Shown: positions 1-64,000 of the stretch, piece after piece
How the letters are laid out: each line of letters starts with the position of its first letter
How positions within the stretch are numbered: the stretch's first letter is position 1
Source of the DNA: Chiridota heheva
Taxonomy: Eukaryota; Echinodermata; Holothuroidea; Apodida; Chiridotidae
Length of the DNA: 64,000 bases
Reading direction: 5' to 3'
Assembly: GCA_020152595.1 (NCBI GenBank)
Contig: JAIGNY010001718.1
Location: 451,501-515,500, forward strand
Made by a program: the position numbers and the translations under genes
Notes under the pieces: model-generated
Databases searched by the model: none
Told to the model about the DNA's origin: nothing
Seen by the model: the letters and a program-made list of their open reading frames with translations, nothing else

Positions 1-1145
1 CTTCTTGTCTTTTAAAGTTCTTTGAATTTATTTTAATGTTTTGTACTGTGAAATGGATTCAAATATCTGTTAAGTTTTCAAATGGACTTAATGTTATTAC
101 TAATAGATCTTTTTTTTGTTTTAGATTGGTGAAATTGGTTGCGCTATTATTATTTTTAAAGGTGCATGGTGGTTTTATGTATTCATTTATATTCAAATTG
201 TCCATAAATTAATGCAAATTTGGTAAACTCATGCCGGGGGGGGGAGGAGGGGGTCATCCGAGCAAACAAATGCCTTTTTGTTGAGAAAGTGCCCTTTTGA
301 AATCTAAATATATAATAAGCACCTGGAATCTCAAGGATTGTTGCTCTTTTATCTAAAAAACGAATCCCCCTTTCAAATTCCTGGCTACGAGCCTGGGGTC
401 CTACATGTTAATGTACAAATAGGCCATTGTTGTATCTTTAGTAGTGTCACTTTATTTATAATTCCAGGATAACTTCTGAGCATACCAAAGTATTGCCATT
501 TCAGCTGTATTTAGAAATATTTCCTACTGCAAAAATGCCATGCTTTTTTTTTTATAAAGATTCAGTTAAGTGAAATACATTCATTTGTAGTAGAAATTTT
601 AAATCTGCCTGGAATTGTTAAATTATACCATTGAGAGCGTGGAAAAATGAAAATTTCATAATGGGAACTACTAGATAATGAATTTAGATTCTTTTTTGTT
701 CGGTTTTAGTTATGTTGATGCAGCAAATAGTAAATAGGTATTGATTTCTTTATGTGAGAATTAATTACTTTATTATATTTCTAACTGTAGCCAATGCTTG
801 AGACACTATCTCAGGCTGTTGACCTTGGCTATTCTTCAAATGATGTACCCAATCCCTGTATGAATTCATTCATTAATTTGATGGCCATAGCCTCCTTCCT
901 TCTTATCAAAGTGCCTACAGAGCACACCATAGTACAGTGACTTTTCAGTAAAATTGTTTAATGACATCATGCACAAAATGGAACGAAAGTTATTAACTCC
1001 ACTCACTGCTACTCCCTTTATACAAGTGCCTTCATAATCTGGCACTGTCATACTTATCTGATCTACGTCATGTGAAGACCCCCACTTACTCCACCAGGTC
1101 CCCAGCAGGCTTACTACTTAAAAGTCCCTTTTACTAATAGTAAAT
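1..1145. other. Intronic DNA, nothing recognised
   Basis: Presumed PHACTR intron upstream of the first exon found. AT-rich, with a G-run near 236-250. No exon, RNA gene or transposon signal seen. Confidence 0.4.
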
Positions 1146-1149
1146 CATT

Positions 1150-1545
1150 TGCAGATCATTATTTTAGTATCGCCGGCCAAAACTTTAGAATTCCCTCTCC
1201 ATTAGTATCCTATCCCCTGCCACCACTATTTTCAACTTCTTCAAGAACAATTCCCGCTCCAACATTATCACCTTCCTCCACAACAGCAACCATTTCCACT
1301 TGTTTTAATCTCCCCACACCCATCCTTTCCTATCTCACATCCCTCTCTCCTTCTTACCACCTTTTCTTCTACAACTTATTTCCTCTAAAATTTTTACTTT
1401 GCTCTCCATCCTTTCCTCCTTTTCCTATCATATCTTTCCCAACCTTTGCACCTTAATTATTTAACACCCTCTTGGCACGTTTGACTCTGACTGTGGTGGT
1501 GCCATTAAACCTCATCAAACCAAAGCAAACCATTGCAACAGGCTG
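1150..1545 (+). mobile_element. 3' end of an I-clade-like LINE (degraded)
   Basis: A C/T-rich stretch ends with GTGGTGGTGCCATTAAACC, then CTCATCAAACC and a (CAAA)-like tail. The same 3' signature (TGGTGCCGTTA...CATCAAACAAACAAA) closes the LINE at 40355 and the fragment at 55105. The part at about 1205-1310 can be read as the end of an RNase H-bearing ORF2 but is badly decayed. 5' truncated. Confidence 0.55.
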
Positions 1546-1944
1546 AAAACATCTCTAAATTCAAAATGGCATTGAAAACTTATTTAACTTGTTTATTCAT
1601 TTGTTTATTTGTTGAATTGTTTATTTAACTTTCTATCTTTCTATCTCTAATTTTAAAGTATACATTTATTTCTTGACTGTATTTTCTTTTGTTATTTATT
1701 GTAAGTGCCATTGAATGTTAGAGTACAGTAATGTGTGCTATACTAAGTTTTCATATCTTAACCTTTAATTACAAATTTTCAGTTATTCATTGCATTGCAC
1801 TCATTCATACCTAACCTTGCTAACACTGTATGTTGCTAGAGCAGTCTAGTGAAGGTTTTTTATGCACATATAGCATTAACAGTGTTTCAAAAGGGCAAAA
1901 AATGCAGACCTAGAAGTCTGGAAAAATTGGGCTTTGTGGAAAGT

Positions 1945-2535
1945 CTTTGTTAAAGGATTAGTTTAGAGGTCAAGCATGTCCATCTTATATTAAAGAGGAC
2001 CTCAAAAGAAACAATATGGGGAAGAAAGCATTTAATAATCTTATTCCGTTAAGGAGATATTCAAGTTTAAAGTTTGGTATCATTTGTGTAGAAATGACTG
2101 AAATCAGACTAGTTGTGATGTCATAGCCTCGTATTCCTCAAAGTCTTTATATATTTTAAAGAAAGTTTATTAAAAAAAATTCACATTTAAAATTATTTTT
2201 CTTCTAACTTCCTTCAGGTGGTATTTTATAAATACACTTCCTTAGATTCAATTTTTACTACTTTTTTGACATATCCCATGGTTTTTAGGCCTCAAAATTG
2301 CAGGACAAAATATGATAGAATACATAAAGTATTCGAAGAATCTGAGGCTATGACATCACAACTAGTCTGATTTCAGTCGTTTCTACACAATAACACCAAA
2401 CTTTAAACTTGAATATCTCCTTAACGGAATAAGGTTTTTGAATGCTGTCTTCACTATTTTGTTTCTTTTAAAGTCCTCTTTCATATACGATAGACTTGCA
2501 TGACCCCTGAACCAATCCTTTAGTTTTCTGGTAAA
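1945..2535. mobile_element. Fold-back / long-inverted-repeat element
   Basis: The sequence at about 1950-2150 returns inverted at about 2325-2530. For example, TTATTCCGTTAAGGAGATAT (2040) pairs with ATATCTCCTTAACGGAATAA (2412), and the block around GACTAGTTGTGATGTCATAG (2106) pairs with its complement near 2346. Arms are about 200 bp with a loop of about 170 bp. No coding. A fragment matching the outer right arm lies at 31838-31900, so it is an interspersed family. Confidence 0.75.
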
Positions 2536-2539
2536 CCTT

Positions 2540-4750
2540 GTCTGTGGTCACTGTAAAGCTTGTGTATTACCATGGAGACACTATTTGGAATCCATGGTGT
2601 AATAGAACAACTTGAAATCATTGCAAACATGGATTGTTACATACAAAAATGTTTCCAGAATTTCAGATATCCATAGGATCAAAATTATAAAAGCAACAGA
2701 AACCATGGAAATCAATGTAGACTTGAGCCGTATTATCCAGCGATGTGAATTTCCAGATTTGTCTGCATTGTCTATTCTAATCCTAGATCATCTTTTTTTA
2801 ATCCTCTAACATCAGGTAATCTAACACCAGAGGATGGATTTCTGTGGAAAGTTTGAATTGTTTAAGAAAATGACCACACCCTAATTAGACCTTCAAGACA
2901 TCCATGGAACTATTCCATCCAGTCTCTCACTAGTATCATTAGAATTAAACTCTGAAAACAAATGTGTATCTGCTGCTTCAGAGCCTATAATACTGTAAAA
3001 CCGCACTTACATTTCAGTCCAGTCTTCACATAAGTGACTGCAGAAGACATAAGTCTAGCCAGGGAGCTGTTACATTGGTCTAGCTAGTGTTTTGGTTATG
3101 ATGTCAGTCTTGCACAAAATAGATTCAGAATCAAATCCTTGCTGGAAAATAGCTGGAGGAAGACATAATTATCCTTTCAACCATGAAATTATTTAGAATG
3201 CTTAGCAACAATGTCTGCCTTGATAATGCGTATTCCTTTTTTGCATTTGACATGCACTACTTTTCTCTAATTTATGGTAATAAAATGTGCATCATGACTC
3301 GTAGATTTAGGGGTTTTGTAAGTGAGGTTAATTAGCATGGCTGTGCTGCTCAAATTTTAGCCTGAAAAGGGAAAACCAGTTATAATTAGAATATCATGTT
3401 TTCCATCTGGTTGACTTCCTACACTTATTTAAAATGCAGTCAAAGAATGTGAAATGTCAAAAAAGGCAAGCCAGGGTACTCTACAAAGGTTTGCTTGCCT
3501 GGAACATTATGATAAATGCGCAAGTTTAGAATTTAAAAGCAAATTGGAACTACATGGTATTTGATATGATGTAAATCCATCGCGAGTTATTAAGTAATGA
3601 TTAATTCTTCTTTTCTTTGTGATATCTCAATTCTTCAGGACCCAGTACTGGATATCACACATTACATTTCATGTAAATCACTATTTCATGTTGAAGGTAT
3701 TGATATTCATTTATAATGTATGTATGGTTGATTACATAATGATTGGTGAGGTTTTGGTCAAGAGCAGTATTTCCTTCTGCAGTAGCAGTAATATGATTAA
3801 AAGAAGGTGGAGGGGGTGTATACTATGCAAAATTAAGTTATTTCGGATCCTACAGCAGGAATTGTCTTTGCCCGTTTTGGAAAAAGTCTAGCTTTGCCAC
3901 TCTTCCCCTCCTCCCATTCTTACGACATCAAGGCATAGACAAGAATTGGGGGGAGGCATGGGGGGAAATGCAAGGGCCATTTTTGGACCAAGTTTACTTA
4001 TTTTGATTTCAAACTTGCGTAAATTCTTTGAACAATATCATGTCAAGAGTTGACTGCAAAGATAGTCACCCTTATCTGCCCTTATTCTTTTGGGGGAATT
4101 TTTCATTGAGGAAAAGACATTTTAATAGTAAGAATTATATAGTGAAATCTGCATCAAGACCTTAGTCAGCAAGGTTTATAGTACATTAGCTGATTAACAT
4201 ATTATATTCTCTATATGCTTCATTGTACCTACCCTCTCAGTTATGCATTTTATTTCATTGCTTTCGTTTTATCCTTCAGTCTGGAAAAACTGTATTGTCT
4301 GGAATCATACAAAATAATACTTTTAGGCCTTTAAGACCCTTTCTGTCTATGAGGGGGGGGGAGCTTATATATTTTTATCGGTATTGAAATTTAAGTGTAA
4401 AGCTTCTAATTTGGTAATTTTTACTATGTCCACTTATCATTGAAACTCATGTAAAATTGCCAGAACAAATTCTGAAATATTCAACTACAATTGAAATGAT
4501 AACAATAATACCATTAGGGGAAGTATTGATGGAAATTTAATAACCCCATATTATTACCCCAAAATTTCTCATGCTTGATTTCAGATCGTCTTGACCGTTT
4601 TCTGTACATAAAGTTTATGTTATAGAAAATTCTTCCTAAACTTTGAAGGTTCCATAGAAAATGGTTTCTTCCAGACTGTTCTATTGCATGCATGCACACT
4701 ATGTTTGTTTTTCGTTGTTGCAACCCCTACTTGTCCTTCTTTCCCTGCAG
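2540..4750. other. Intronic DNA, nothing recognised
   Basis: Both strands lack long open frames and recognisable repeats. Only short homopolymer runs (G-run near 4350, purine-rich near 3800 and 3940) are visible. Confidence 0.4.
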
Positions 4751-56315
<51,565 letters not shown>

Positions 56316-57036
56316 GGAGCTTCTGCAGGCAGTGGCTTGAATCATTCTCTCAATCAAATACAAGGAGGAGAGGCCAACACCTTGGTGTGAAGGAAAGCCT
56401 TGATTTACATGAAAAGTTTCTATTATCAAGCGTGGAGCGTCTGTCGTGATGAAACCAACATTTAAACAGATATTCGCTGAATTTTATAATATAAAAAAAA
56501 TGAAATGGGTTGTTCTGTACAGAATTGTAAAAAAAAATATTGTTTTTTAGAAATTATGTGTAAAAAGTATGTGTTTATATACAATGTAAATGTGATAGGG
56601 CACATTGAGTATCCTTGTTGTAATCAAGGGAGGTTTTTTAATTAAATAGGTATGAACCGATCCCATTCAGAGGCAAACATTGGTATGTATGCTGGCATAC
56701 CATTCAACCAATGGTGTCTTAGCAGTTGGCCTACAAATACTAAGCAGTGTAAGCAAGAGCTCAAGTGTCATCTTTTTAAAGTCTTGTCTTTAATTAAGTT
56801 CAAGGAGTTTTTTCCTTTTCCTTCCGGCGATATTTTTCCGACCTGTGCTTTGCTAGTTATAACATCTGGTAGTTACAGCAAATGCATCTGGTATGAGAAG
56901 TAGTCAAAGGTAAGGAAAAGCCCATGAATCTTACCAAAACAATTTCTTCATTCCCAATTGGCTGGTAGTTGGAGGACCATGCTGGTATATCATTGGGATC
57001 AATGGGAATTGTTTAGAGCTTCGGTGATTTGAAGTG

Positions 57037-57097
57037 AATAAAGTGTTTAGGGATCAATGGGAATTGTTTAGAGCTTCGGTGATTTGAAGTGAATAAA
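57037..57097 (+). terminator. Duplicated polyadenylation signal
   Basis: A 54-bp unit ending GTGAATAAAGTGTTT occurs twice in direct tandem (56995-57048 and 57049-57102), giving two AATAAA signals 55 bp apart about 0.75 kb after the stop codon. Use as a cleavage site is inferred. Confidence 0.4.
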
Positions 57098-57784
57098 GTG
57101 TTTTAACATCTACAAACCAAACGAACTCAATGTAGGTTATGAAATCAAATGAATGGTAGATGATGGTTTGGTGTACAACAGACAATTATGGTGTTTAGAA
57201 TCTAAAACTTAAGTGAAATACAAATCAGTAGTTAACGGTTAATGAGCATGTAGATGTATTTTCTGAATATATTTAAAATAAGCGACTTATCAACAATGAA
57301 AAAACACAAATAGCCATTTAATAGATTTGTTGTTCCCCAAAAATGAAATTTTAGTGAATATTTATTGGAACATTGTAAAAGTATTGAATATCATAGTTTT
57401 TGTTTGTTTGTAAAACCATTGTTTGTTATAGTTCCCTTTCATTATCTTGCCCATGGACATGCAGTGAGTTTCCAGTGCATGCAAAGTGTCTTTGCCATAT
57501 GTTGATTTTCAAGATGAAGCATGATACTGAAAATATTTCAACAAATTCTCACTAGAATATCAAACGGCCATGGGAAGTCGTTAACATTTTAGTATGGCTG
57601 AAAACTTGTGAAGTTTTTCAGATTAGTTTATAATTATCGGATTCCAACAGCTGATGATACAACCTACCCATCCTGTCAGTGCACAAACCATTTTAATCTG
57701 CAAAAATAATAATGAAAATACATAAAAAATATGATAGATAAGATTGCAGATTGTGTACATAGAAATACCCCAAATGATAGCGCT

Positions 57785-58105
57785 TTAGAGGACCTGGCCA
57801 TGCCTGCAAGTACTCAAGATGGTGTCTTCAGTATGCTCATCATCACCTTCAGAGGACCTGGCCGTGCCTGCAAGTACCCAAGATGGTGCCTTCAGTATGC
57901 TCATCATGCCCTTCAGAGGACCTGGCTCTGCCTGCAAGTACCCAAGATGGTGCCTTCAGTTTGCTCATCATCCCCTTCAGAGGACCTGGCCATACCTGCA
58001 AGTACCCAAGATGGTGCCTTCAGTATGCTCATCATCCCCTTCAGAAGACCTGGCCATGCCTGCAAGTACCCATAAAGTTGTCTTCAGTATGCTCATCATG
58101 CCCAT
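57785..58105. repeat. 64-bp tandem repeat, 5 copies
   Basis: Unit starts GAGGACCTGGCCATGCCTGC lie at 57788, 57852, 57916, 57980 and 58044, exactly 64 bp apart. Open frames here are repeat by-products. Within the probable 3' UTR. Confidence 0.93.
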
Positions 58106-59869
58106 AGTCAGTCCCTTCACTTTCAAGAATGCTCTGCTGTTCTTGCTAATGAAGTAACATTTCCTTAAATGGCTTTGAATGACTGAAAATCATGAGAAGT
58201 TGAATTATGCAACAGAAAGCAGTTGGCAATTTGGCTACTTTGCAGCTGGTTGGAATCTCTCATCAAATGTTTATGTAATATGCAAATTTGTGATGTTGCA
58301 GGAGAAGTTATTTAAATTTTTGAAACTGGTTTGATTGTTTTATAATACTCTTTCAATATATTAATTAAAAGGGAGAAATGGATACTTATCAACAACGATA
58401 ATATAATTTTCTTTCACAAAACGTTAATCACAGGTACATTTAATTGCAACATCACATTAATTTTGAATGTTGAAAACCTCCAACTGAACACAAAAGTACT
58501 AAATATTTTGAATTTTTGCCAGCTATTTGCGTAATTGTAAATTAAAAGTTGCATACTCTAGCAAGAACAGTTGGTGGTGATGATCTGGCTTTCTTCCAGC
58601 CACAAGTGTGTTAGATATGGCCTTCGTGACACCATGCAAAACTCTGAAAACATGACAGATATTTTTTGTACTTATCTGGTACTTGGATTTTACTTGTAAG
58701 ATTATTTGCATTTGATTTATTTGTTTGTAATCTGCAACAGCGTGGCTTCTTCATCAGGAGAAAATTGTAAAGAAAATGTGTATAAAGGTGGTCAGTTGAC
58801 ATCATCTAGCAATTGTTTAAGTACAGGCGGTACCAGTGAGGAAATACACCTGGTGGTGGAGGGGGGGGGGGGGGGTACACTAGGGGTATCTAGCCCCACT
58901 CTTGGGAAATGCTTTTAATCTTTTTTAGAACAATAATGAAACTGACATATTTCTTGAGTTTAGCCTCTAGTCTGGAAGGTTGCCTGGATGACAGTCCTAT
59001 TCTAGTTTTTAGAAAGGATTGGATAGGCATATTCTAACCCCAGGCTGTAAAAGACAAAAGTAATATATATACATGCATGCTTTACAATGTTTCTTTGTGT
59101 AAAATAATTCATATTTATAATAGTTAGGTTGCCATGGTATTTAAAGAAAAGAAAAAAATCCTTTTTGTAGAATTTACAACCATTAATTTAAACAGCCAAT
59201 GATGTCTATTAGCTGTAAGTCCATCATGGAACTGCCATCAACCCCAGATGGACGGTGGTTGCAAGTAAGGTGCTACGCTAATACATTTGCTTCATCTAGT
59301 GTAAATTGATATTTTAAAGATTTAACATCCCGTTTGTAGTTTATAGAATAGAAATGGTCTTCCTTTTAAAAAAACCCAAAGTAACTCTTTAGGAGTTTGT
59401 AACATTTCTTCCTTGGAATTAAGATTTATTGCATGTGTTGGTGTGAAAATGCACTCAATGTGAGTGTTACTGTCTCTGAGACTTGACATGAAAGTTTGTT
59501 ATAAAAATATTTAGCACAGAAAAGAAAACGATGTCATTTCTATGAACACGACTTGGGAAAAGTGGTCAGGGCAAAACGGGGACACTTCCTTGGTTAAAAA
59601 ACAAATGTTGTATTGATAGCACAAAAGGATTTTGATGGGTAATGAATTTGGGATGTGATGCACATTAACTGGCATGTCTAGGGTACTACTTTCCCCTCAC
59701 TACCTCAAGGTCAGTGGGCAATTAAGGCATCCTTGCTGTTCTGAACAGTGTTTGTAATACAAAATATATGTACATATAGAATTATTTCCTGAAAAATATA
59801 CAGCTCAATAGCCCTGTACATAGGATGCAAGTATTTAACCTCCATGAGTATTTTATATTATATTGGTAA

Positions 59870-60130
59870 CCTGGATACACAGACAGAGCTACAGGGTCCC
59901 GGGCCAATCCTCAGCTGGATCTGCAACCAGTGTTGTGCAACTGGTTTATAAAAGGCTGCTGACATCTTGATATAATACTCTAAGAAGCGATCTTTCGGGA
60001 TGTAAACCTTGATAAAAAAAACCAACTACATCAGTTCTCAAATTATTACCTTAACACCACCTTACTGATGGGCCACAAAGCCCTTCCTTTAAATGTCAGC
60101 TGGTCAGTATTATATAATAAGAGCTTGGAA
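59870..60130 (+). mobile_element. SINE with the shared core, + strand
   Basis: CAGGGTCCCGGGCCAATCCT (decayed B box) is followed by CCAGTGTTGTGCAACTGGTT TATAAAAGGCTGCTGACAT, matching the body of the minus-strand SINEs at 14.7, 15.7 and 21.2 kb. The A box is not clear. Confidence 0.55.
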
Positions 60131-61784
60131 TTTTAATTAAGCAAGCACAAGGTAAAGACCATACATAAGCCATGACCTACTGATTTATTGGGTCACCATG
60201 GAATGCCATCTTTGATTTTGTAAACAATGAACTTACCTCATTTCATGTACTCCTTTACAATTGAAAATGCGATGTTTTAAAATGTAAATTGCCATTTGGC
60301 GCCATAAAAACTTCCTTATTTTCCAGTCCAGTGTTGTCTTGATGGGTTCCTGTAGAATGAATTATTGCAATGGAATTACAGTATTTTTCCAATGATAATA
60401 ATACACTGCAGTATTGTGATTATGAAGAAACATTTTAGGGCAAAAATTGTATATTTTTGTCTGACATCTCCATCAGTCTTTAGTGTTGTACAAAATGTGG
60501 GGTAATGAGAAGTTGAGGAATGGTTTTAGACATTCGGCAGCATTTTTATAGCGTGACACTTTCATTCATTTAAGCAGGTCATTAAATAAAAATGTTTCCT
60601 GCTACCATCCAGAGCCATCCTCCTTTCCAGTTAGTTAAGTTTGTATCCATTCCTGTCACATTTTAGATAAACTACTAGTTTTATTTAGTAATCAGGTATT
60701 GTTTTTTTTCACTTGGGTGAAAACTGAGCCCCTCCCTTAGCAGAAAGGTTGACCATGAACTTAGTATTCAACATGACATTTTCTTGGTCTTTTTTGTATA
60801 TCTTGCTGGCTGAAGACTTTGTCTCTGTGCTGTAGTTCTTGAGAGTTATCTTCTATTTAGCCTTCATGTAAAGGTAAAGCCAATTTTCATGGATTTGAAG
60901 ATTTTCAAATTTAATCTGGACATTCTGTTAAGATTTATATCACATGCCACTCGCCAATAAATCATTAATTGCTGTGAAAATAGGATTAAAGAACATATGC
61001 CCCCTAAATCTAAATCTTTTGATTATATTTTTGCATAATTTGCTGATTTTTGCTTAATGTACGTGAGTTGAGTTTCCTATGCAATTCTATTGTTTTAAAT
61101 TTCTCTCGCCAATTTTTCAAATATTTTGTAGAATTGATGTTATGCTGTAGCAGCCTTATTTGTATTTATGTTTTATTCAGATGTTCTTCAAATGAAATTC
61201 AGCTTTTCAGTACCTGATGGTAGAATATTTATGCAAACTGTTAGAAATCTTCCCAGTATCCAATCTGTAAATCTTTGTGGTGTAATTTTCTCCTTCCATA
61301 TAACAGAGATCTTCTCAATGGGGAAATTTTGGTAACATTGCTACTTCTTTTAAGTAACGATGCTTCTGTGTACTGTATCATTCCATATTTGTATTACACC
61401 GCTTCTGATTTTTCTTCTAACAATCCATACGGACGAGGTTTTATATATTGGAAATATAAGGAAATAAGAAATTGAAATTATTGTATGATCTATAAGAAAA
61501 AAGTTTTAATTGTGTCTTATCCGAGGGTTGTATCATTTCATGAAAATTGTTTCTGTCTCATAGGTTTTAGAAAGTATATAGAAATGCATTGTTTGTGGTT
61601 TTAAGTGGCCATACAGCAGAATTGAATGATTACTTTTACTTGCATTTTCCCCATTTTTTATCTCTTCAATGTGTGTATTCATGTCTTTTTAAGTTTGACA
61701 GGGAGAATGCTTCATAACAGGTTGAGATGCAAAGGAAAGATCAAAGTAAAAGAATTGTTATTTAAAATATTTGTAATCAATTGA

Positions 61785-61790
61785 AATAAA
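61785..61790 (+). terminator. Distal polyadenylation signal
   Basis: AATAAA is followed by GATGTTTTG and, 15-40 bp on, by a T-rich GTTTTGTTTTTATTT stretch, the layout of a functional poly(A) site. It may end the long PHACTR 3' UTR. Confidence 0.4.
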
Positions 61791-61904
61791 GATGTTTTGA
61801 AAGCAGTCATTCATCATGTTTTGTTTTTATTTAATTCAAACAAAATTGTGTTTCATAATGTAGCATACTATTATTTTTTAGATAACATTAGAGATGGGTA
61901 ACAT

Positions 61905-62590
61905 TAGAGATGGTAACATCCGAGGTGGGTAGCATCCAGGACGATGGTTAACATTCGGGATGATGGGGTGACATCCGGGACGATGGGGTGACATCCGGGA
62001 CGATGGGGTGACATCCGGGACGATGGGGTGACATCTGGGATGATGGGGTAACATCCGGGACGATGTGGTAACATTTGGGATGATGGGTAACATCCGGGAT
62101 GATGGGTAACATCCGGGATGATGGGTAACATCCGGGATGATGGGTGACATCCGGGACGATGGGGTGACATCCGATGGGGTGGGGACGATGGGGGTGACAT
62201 GGGGTCCGGGGACGATGGGGTGACATCCGATGGGGTGACACGATGGGGTGACATCCGGGACGATGGGGTGACATCCGATGGGGGGACGATGGGGTGACAT
62301 CCGGGACGATGGGGTGACATCCGGGACGATGGGGTGACATCCGGGACGATGGGGTGACATCCGGGACGATGGGGTGACATCCGGGACGATGGGGAGACAT
62401 CCGGGACGATGGGGTGACATCCGGGGCGATGGGGTGACATCCGGGGACGATGGGGTGACATCCGGGACGATGGGGTGACGATGGGGTGACATCCGGGACG
62501 ATGGGGTGACATCCGGGACGATGATGGGTGACATCCGGGATGATGGGTAACATCCGGGATGATGGGTAACATCCGGGATGATGGGTATCA
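61905..62590. repeat. 20-bp G-rich minisatellite, about 33 copies
   Basis: The unit is GACATCCGGGACGATGGGGT, with AACATCCGGGATGATGGGT variants at both flanks and partial or deleted units in the middle (62160-62290). Strong strand asymmetry: G-rich on +. Long minus-strand frames (SRMSPHRPG...) are by-products. Confidence 0.95.
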
Positions 62591-63464
62591 TTCGAGATAG
62601 GTAACGTTTATATGGCCCCCTTATCCTCACCCACATTCACCCCCCCCCCCTTCCCCCACCCCCATCCACACACTTCTATGGCATCATTTCGGTGTACAGA
62701 ATAGTTTATTTGTGCTGAAACTTTATTCAAATCATAATTTTTGCAAAAGTGTACATTTTACCTTTGAAAATTGTCCTTTAAAATATCAACAGAAAAAAAT
62801 TAAAGAAGTCGCCACAGTATTCATTGGTGTAATTTAATAATAGGCCATACATTATGTAGAAATTAAAACATTTGAAATCATGCATGAAACTTATAAGAAT
62901 GTTATGGATAATATTTGGTTGTTTCTGTGATGTTTAATGGTAACCTAAGATGACTGGTGTGTAAATTTAAATTGTGACCTTTTAATTTATAACCTTTTAC
63001 TTGACACTCGTCTGAATGTCAGCATCTTTTAGATGTGCTGGGAGTGCAAGTCGCATCAGATGAGAAAAAAAGAATGTGCCGAGAAGCATTTGTTTTCGGG
63101 AAAAAAAGGAAACAAGAAACTTGTTACTATTCCTGAAACTGCTGCAACTTTGTAAAATCACTTAACAATAAAAGTTGATATTTTAATTACAACCAATAAA
63201 AAAAAATTGGTACACTCATTTGTTCCACATAAATTATTGAAATGTTAAGTACACAAGGATGTCAAAAAATATATCAAATTGAATCCAACAAAAGGTCAGA
63301 TTTTTTCCTCAAGATTACATGCATTTTTCTTCATTCGTTCAAGTAAAATTCTGAGCTTCAATGGTTTAAAACCAAAACAAATTTTAAGCAGCAAGCAGAT
63401 TTGTAACAACAACATAACATGAATGGACTGGCTATGAAGGGTTAGCAGAAGAAGTATTCTTTTC
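62591..63464. other. 3' flank, nothing recognised
   Basis: A C-run at 62641-62662; otherwise AT-rich DNA without signals. Confidence 0.4.
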
Positions 63465-63695
63465 TTCTGGATACCCAGCCATGTTGGCATCCATGGCAAT
63501 GACAGAGCTGATGCAACCACTAAGCTTGCCATCAACCTACCCCCCTTTCCCAAAACCCTTTCTGACATCAAGCTGCTCATCGCTTCCCTTGTTCGTAACC
63601 GCTGGCAAACCTCATGGGACTCCCAAATTGATAACAAACTCCACGTTATCCAGCCCACCATTTCAGCCGTTGTCACGGTTGCTATCAACCACCAC
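63465..63695 (+). mobile_element. I-clade-like LINE fragment (RNase H end)
   Basis: Reads IPSHVGIHGNDRADATTKLA, LSDIKLLIASLVRNRWQTSW and DSQIDNKLHVIQPTISA, matching the fragment at 54428 and the element at 38080-40355. Truncated at both ends. At 63670-63750 a GTTGCTATCAACCACCACCT duplication follows; the rest to 64000 shows nothing recognised. Confidence 0.8.
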
Positions 63696-64000
63696 CTCGG
63701 CCTGTCATGGTTGCTATCAACCACCACCTCGGCCTCTTATCATGGTTGCTCCACTATCAAGACACCAGGGCTTTCTTAAAAGAATTTTCACTGGTGGGCC
63801 AATTGATGGCAAAAATGGCATCCTATAAAAGCAGAAGCATGTCACCCAGTTGGGGGAAGGGGGTTCTGGAAGAGAAAGATCCTCCACTTTTTCTATTTTG
63901 ATCAGAAAATAATGACAAAAAATAGATATAACTACCCATTGAAAGTAATTTTCCCCTCAAAATTATGGGAAAATTGCTAATGAACATAATGCAAGTTGGC

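Larger units (their letters stand above)
56316..61810 (+). other. Probable 3' UTR / 3' flank of PHACTR
   Basis: No further coding exon is visible. AATAAA hexamers occur at 57037-57042 and 57092-57097, inside a duplicated 54-bp segment, and at 61785-61790 followed by a T/GT-rich stretch that looks like a strong cleavage signal. The UTR could thus be 0.8 kb or about 5.5 kb. It contains a 64-bp tandem repeat (57785-58105), a poly-G run near 58860 and a SINE (59870-60130). The remaining parts show nothing I recognise. Confidence 0.5.

Noticed and set aside
57731-58157. Overlapping frames of more than 100 codons with repeated EDLAMPASTQDG
   Set aside because: Repeat by-products of the 64-bp tandem array downstream of the PHACTR stop codon.
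61878-62636. Long minus-strand open frames rich in Ser, Pro, His and Arg
   Set aside because: They lie wholly in the 20-bp array; because 20 is not a multiple of three, all frames stay open by repetition. No domain or splice context.

Overview
This is eukaryotic, AT-rich DNA with very long introns, most likely from a marine invertebrate. The organism is inferred only from gene structure and repeat style and is not identified. There is no operon structure and no prokaryotic feature. The one host gene I can support is the 3' two thirds or so of a phosphatase and actin regulator (PHACTR family) gene on the + strand. I reconstruct eleven coding exons from 4751 to 56315. They keep one reading frame across every splice junction and end in the family's characteristic C-terminus: three RPEL actin-binding motifs, the PP1-binding segment and a terminal RFHKP. 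The N-terminal RPEL and the promoter must lie upstream of this window.

Almost everything else is intronic or 3'-flanking repeat DNA. Intron 1 (4.8-13.1 kb) holds a possible MITE, an interspersed repeat with an inverted partner at 55-56 kb, and a 53-bp minisatellite of about 44 copies. Intron 2 (13.2-34.1 kb) holds three tRNA-derived SINE copies on the minus strand, a CR1-like LINE with an SGNH-esterase ORF1, a fossil hAT-type transposase with a minisatellite grown from its own coding sequence, an L2/Crack-like LINE whose 3' tail is shared with a SINE at 46.5 kb, a pair of related 'hairpin-headed' repeats and a (TA)n block. Exon 3 sits between two arms of an inverted repeat of about 90% identity. 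Introns 3 and 4 (34.2-46.2 kb) hold 28-bp, 55-bp, 17-bp and 51-bp tandem arrays and an I-clade-like LINE with an RNase H domain. Introns 6 and 8 hold related DNA-transposon-like repeats, one carrying an 18-bp array that looks like an amplified terminus. The last intron holds a LINE fragment, the inverted interspersed repeat and a short tandem repeat.

Downstream of the stop codon (56316-64000) I see a probable long 3' UTR with polyadenylation signals at about 57.0 and 61.8 kb, a 64-bp tandem repeat, a SINE, a G-rich 20-bp array and another LINE fragment. The gene product is expected to bind G-actin through its RPEL motifs and PP1 through its C-terminus. The transposable elements are all degraded, and none looks able to make a full protein. 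The most interesting signals are structural: a LINE/SINE tail hairpin with a compensatory base-pair change, tandem arrays born from transposon parts, and inverted repeats bracketing exons.
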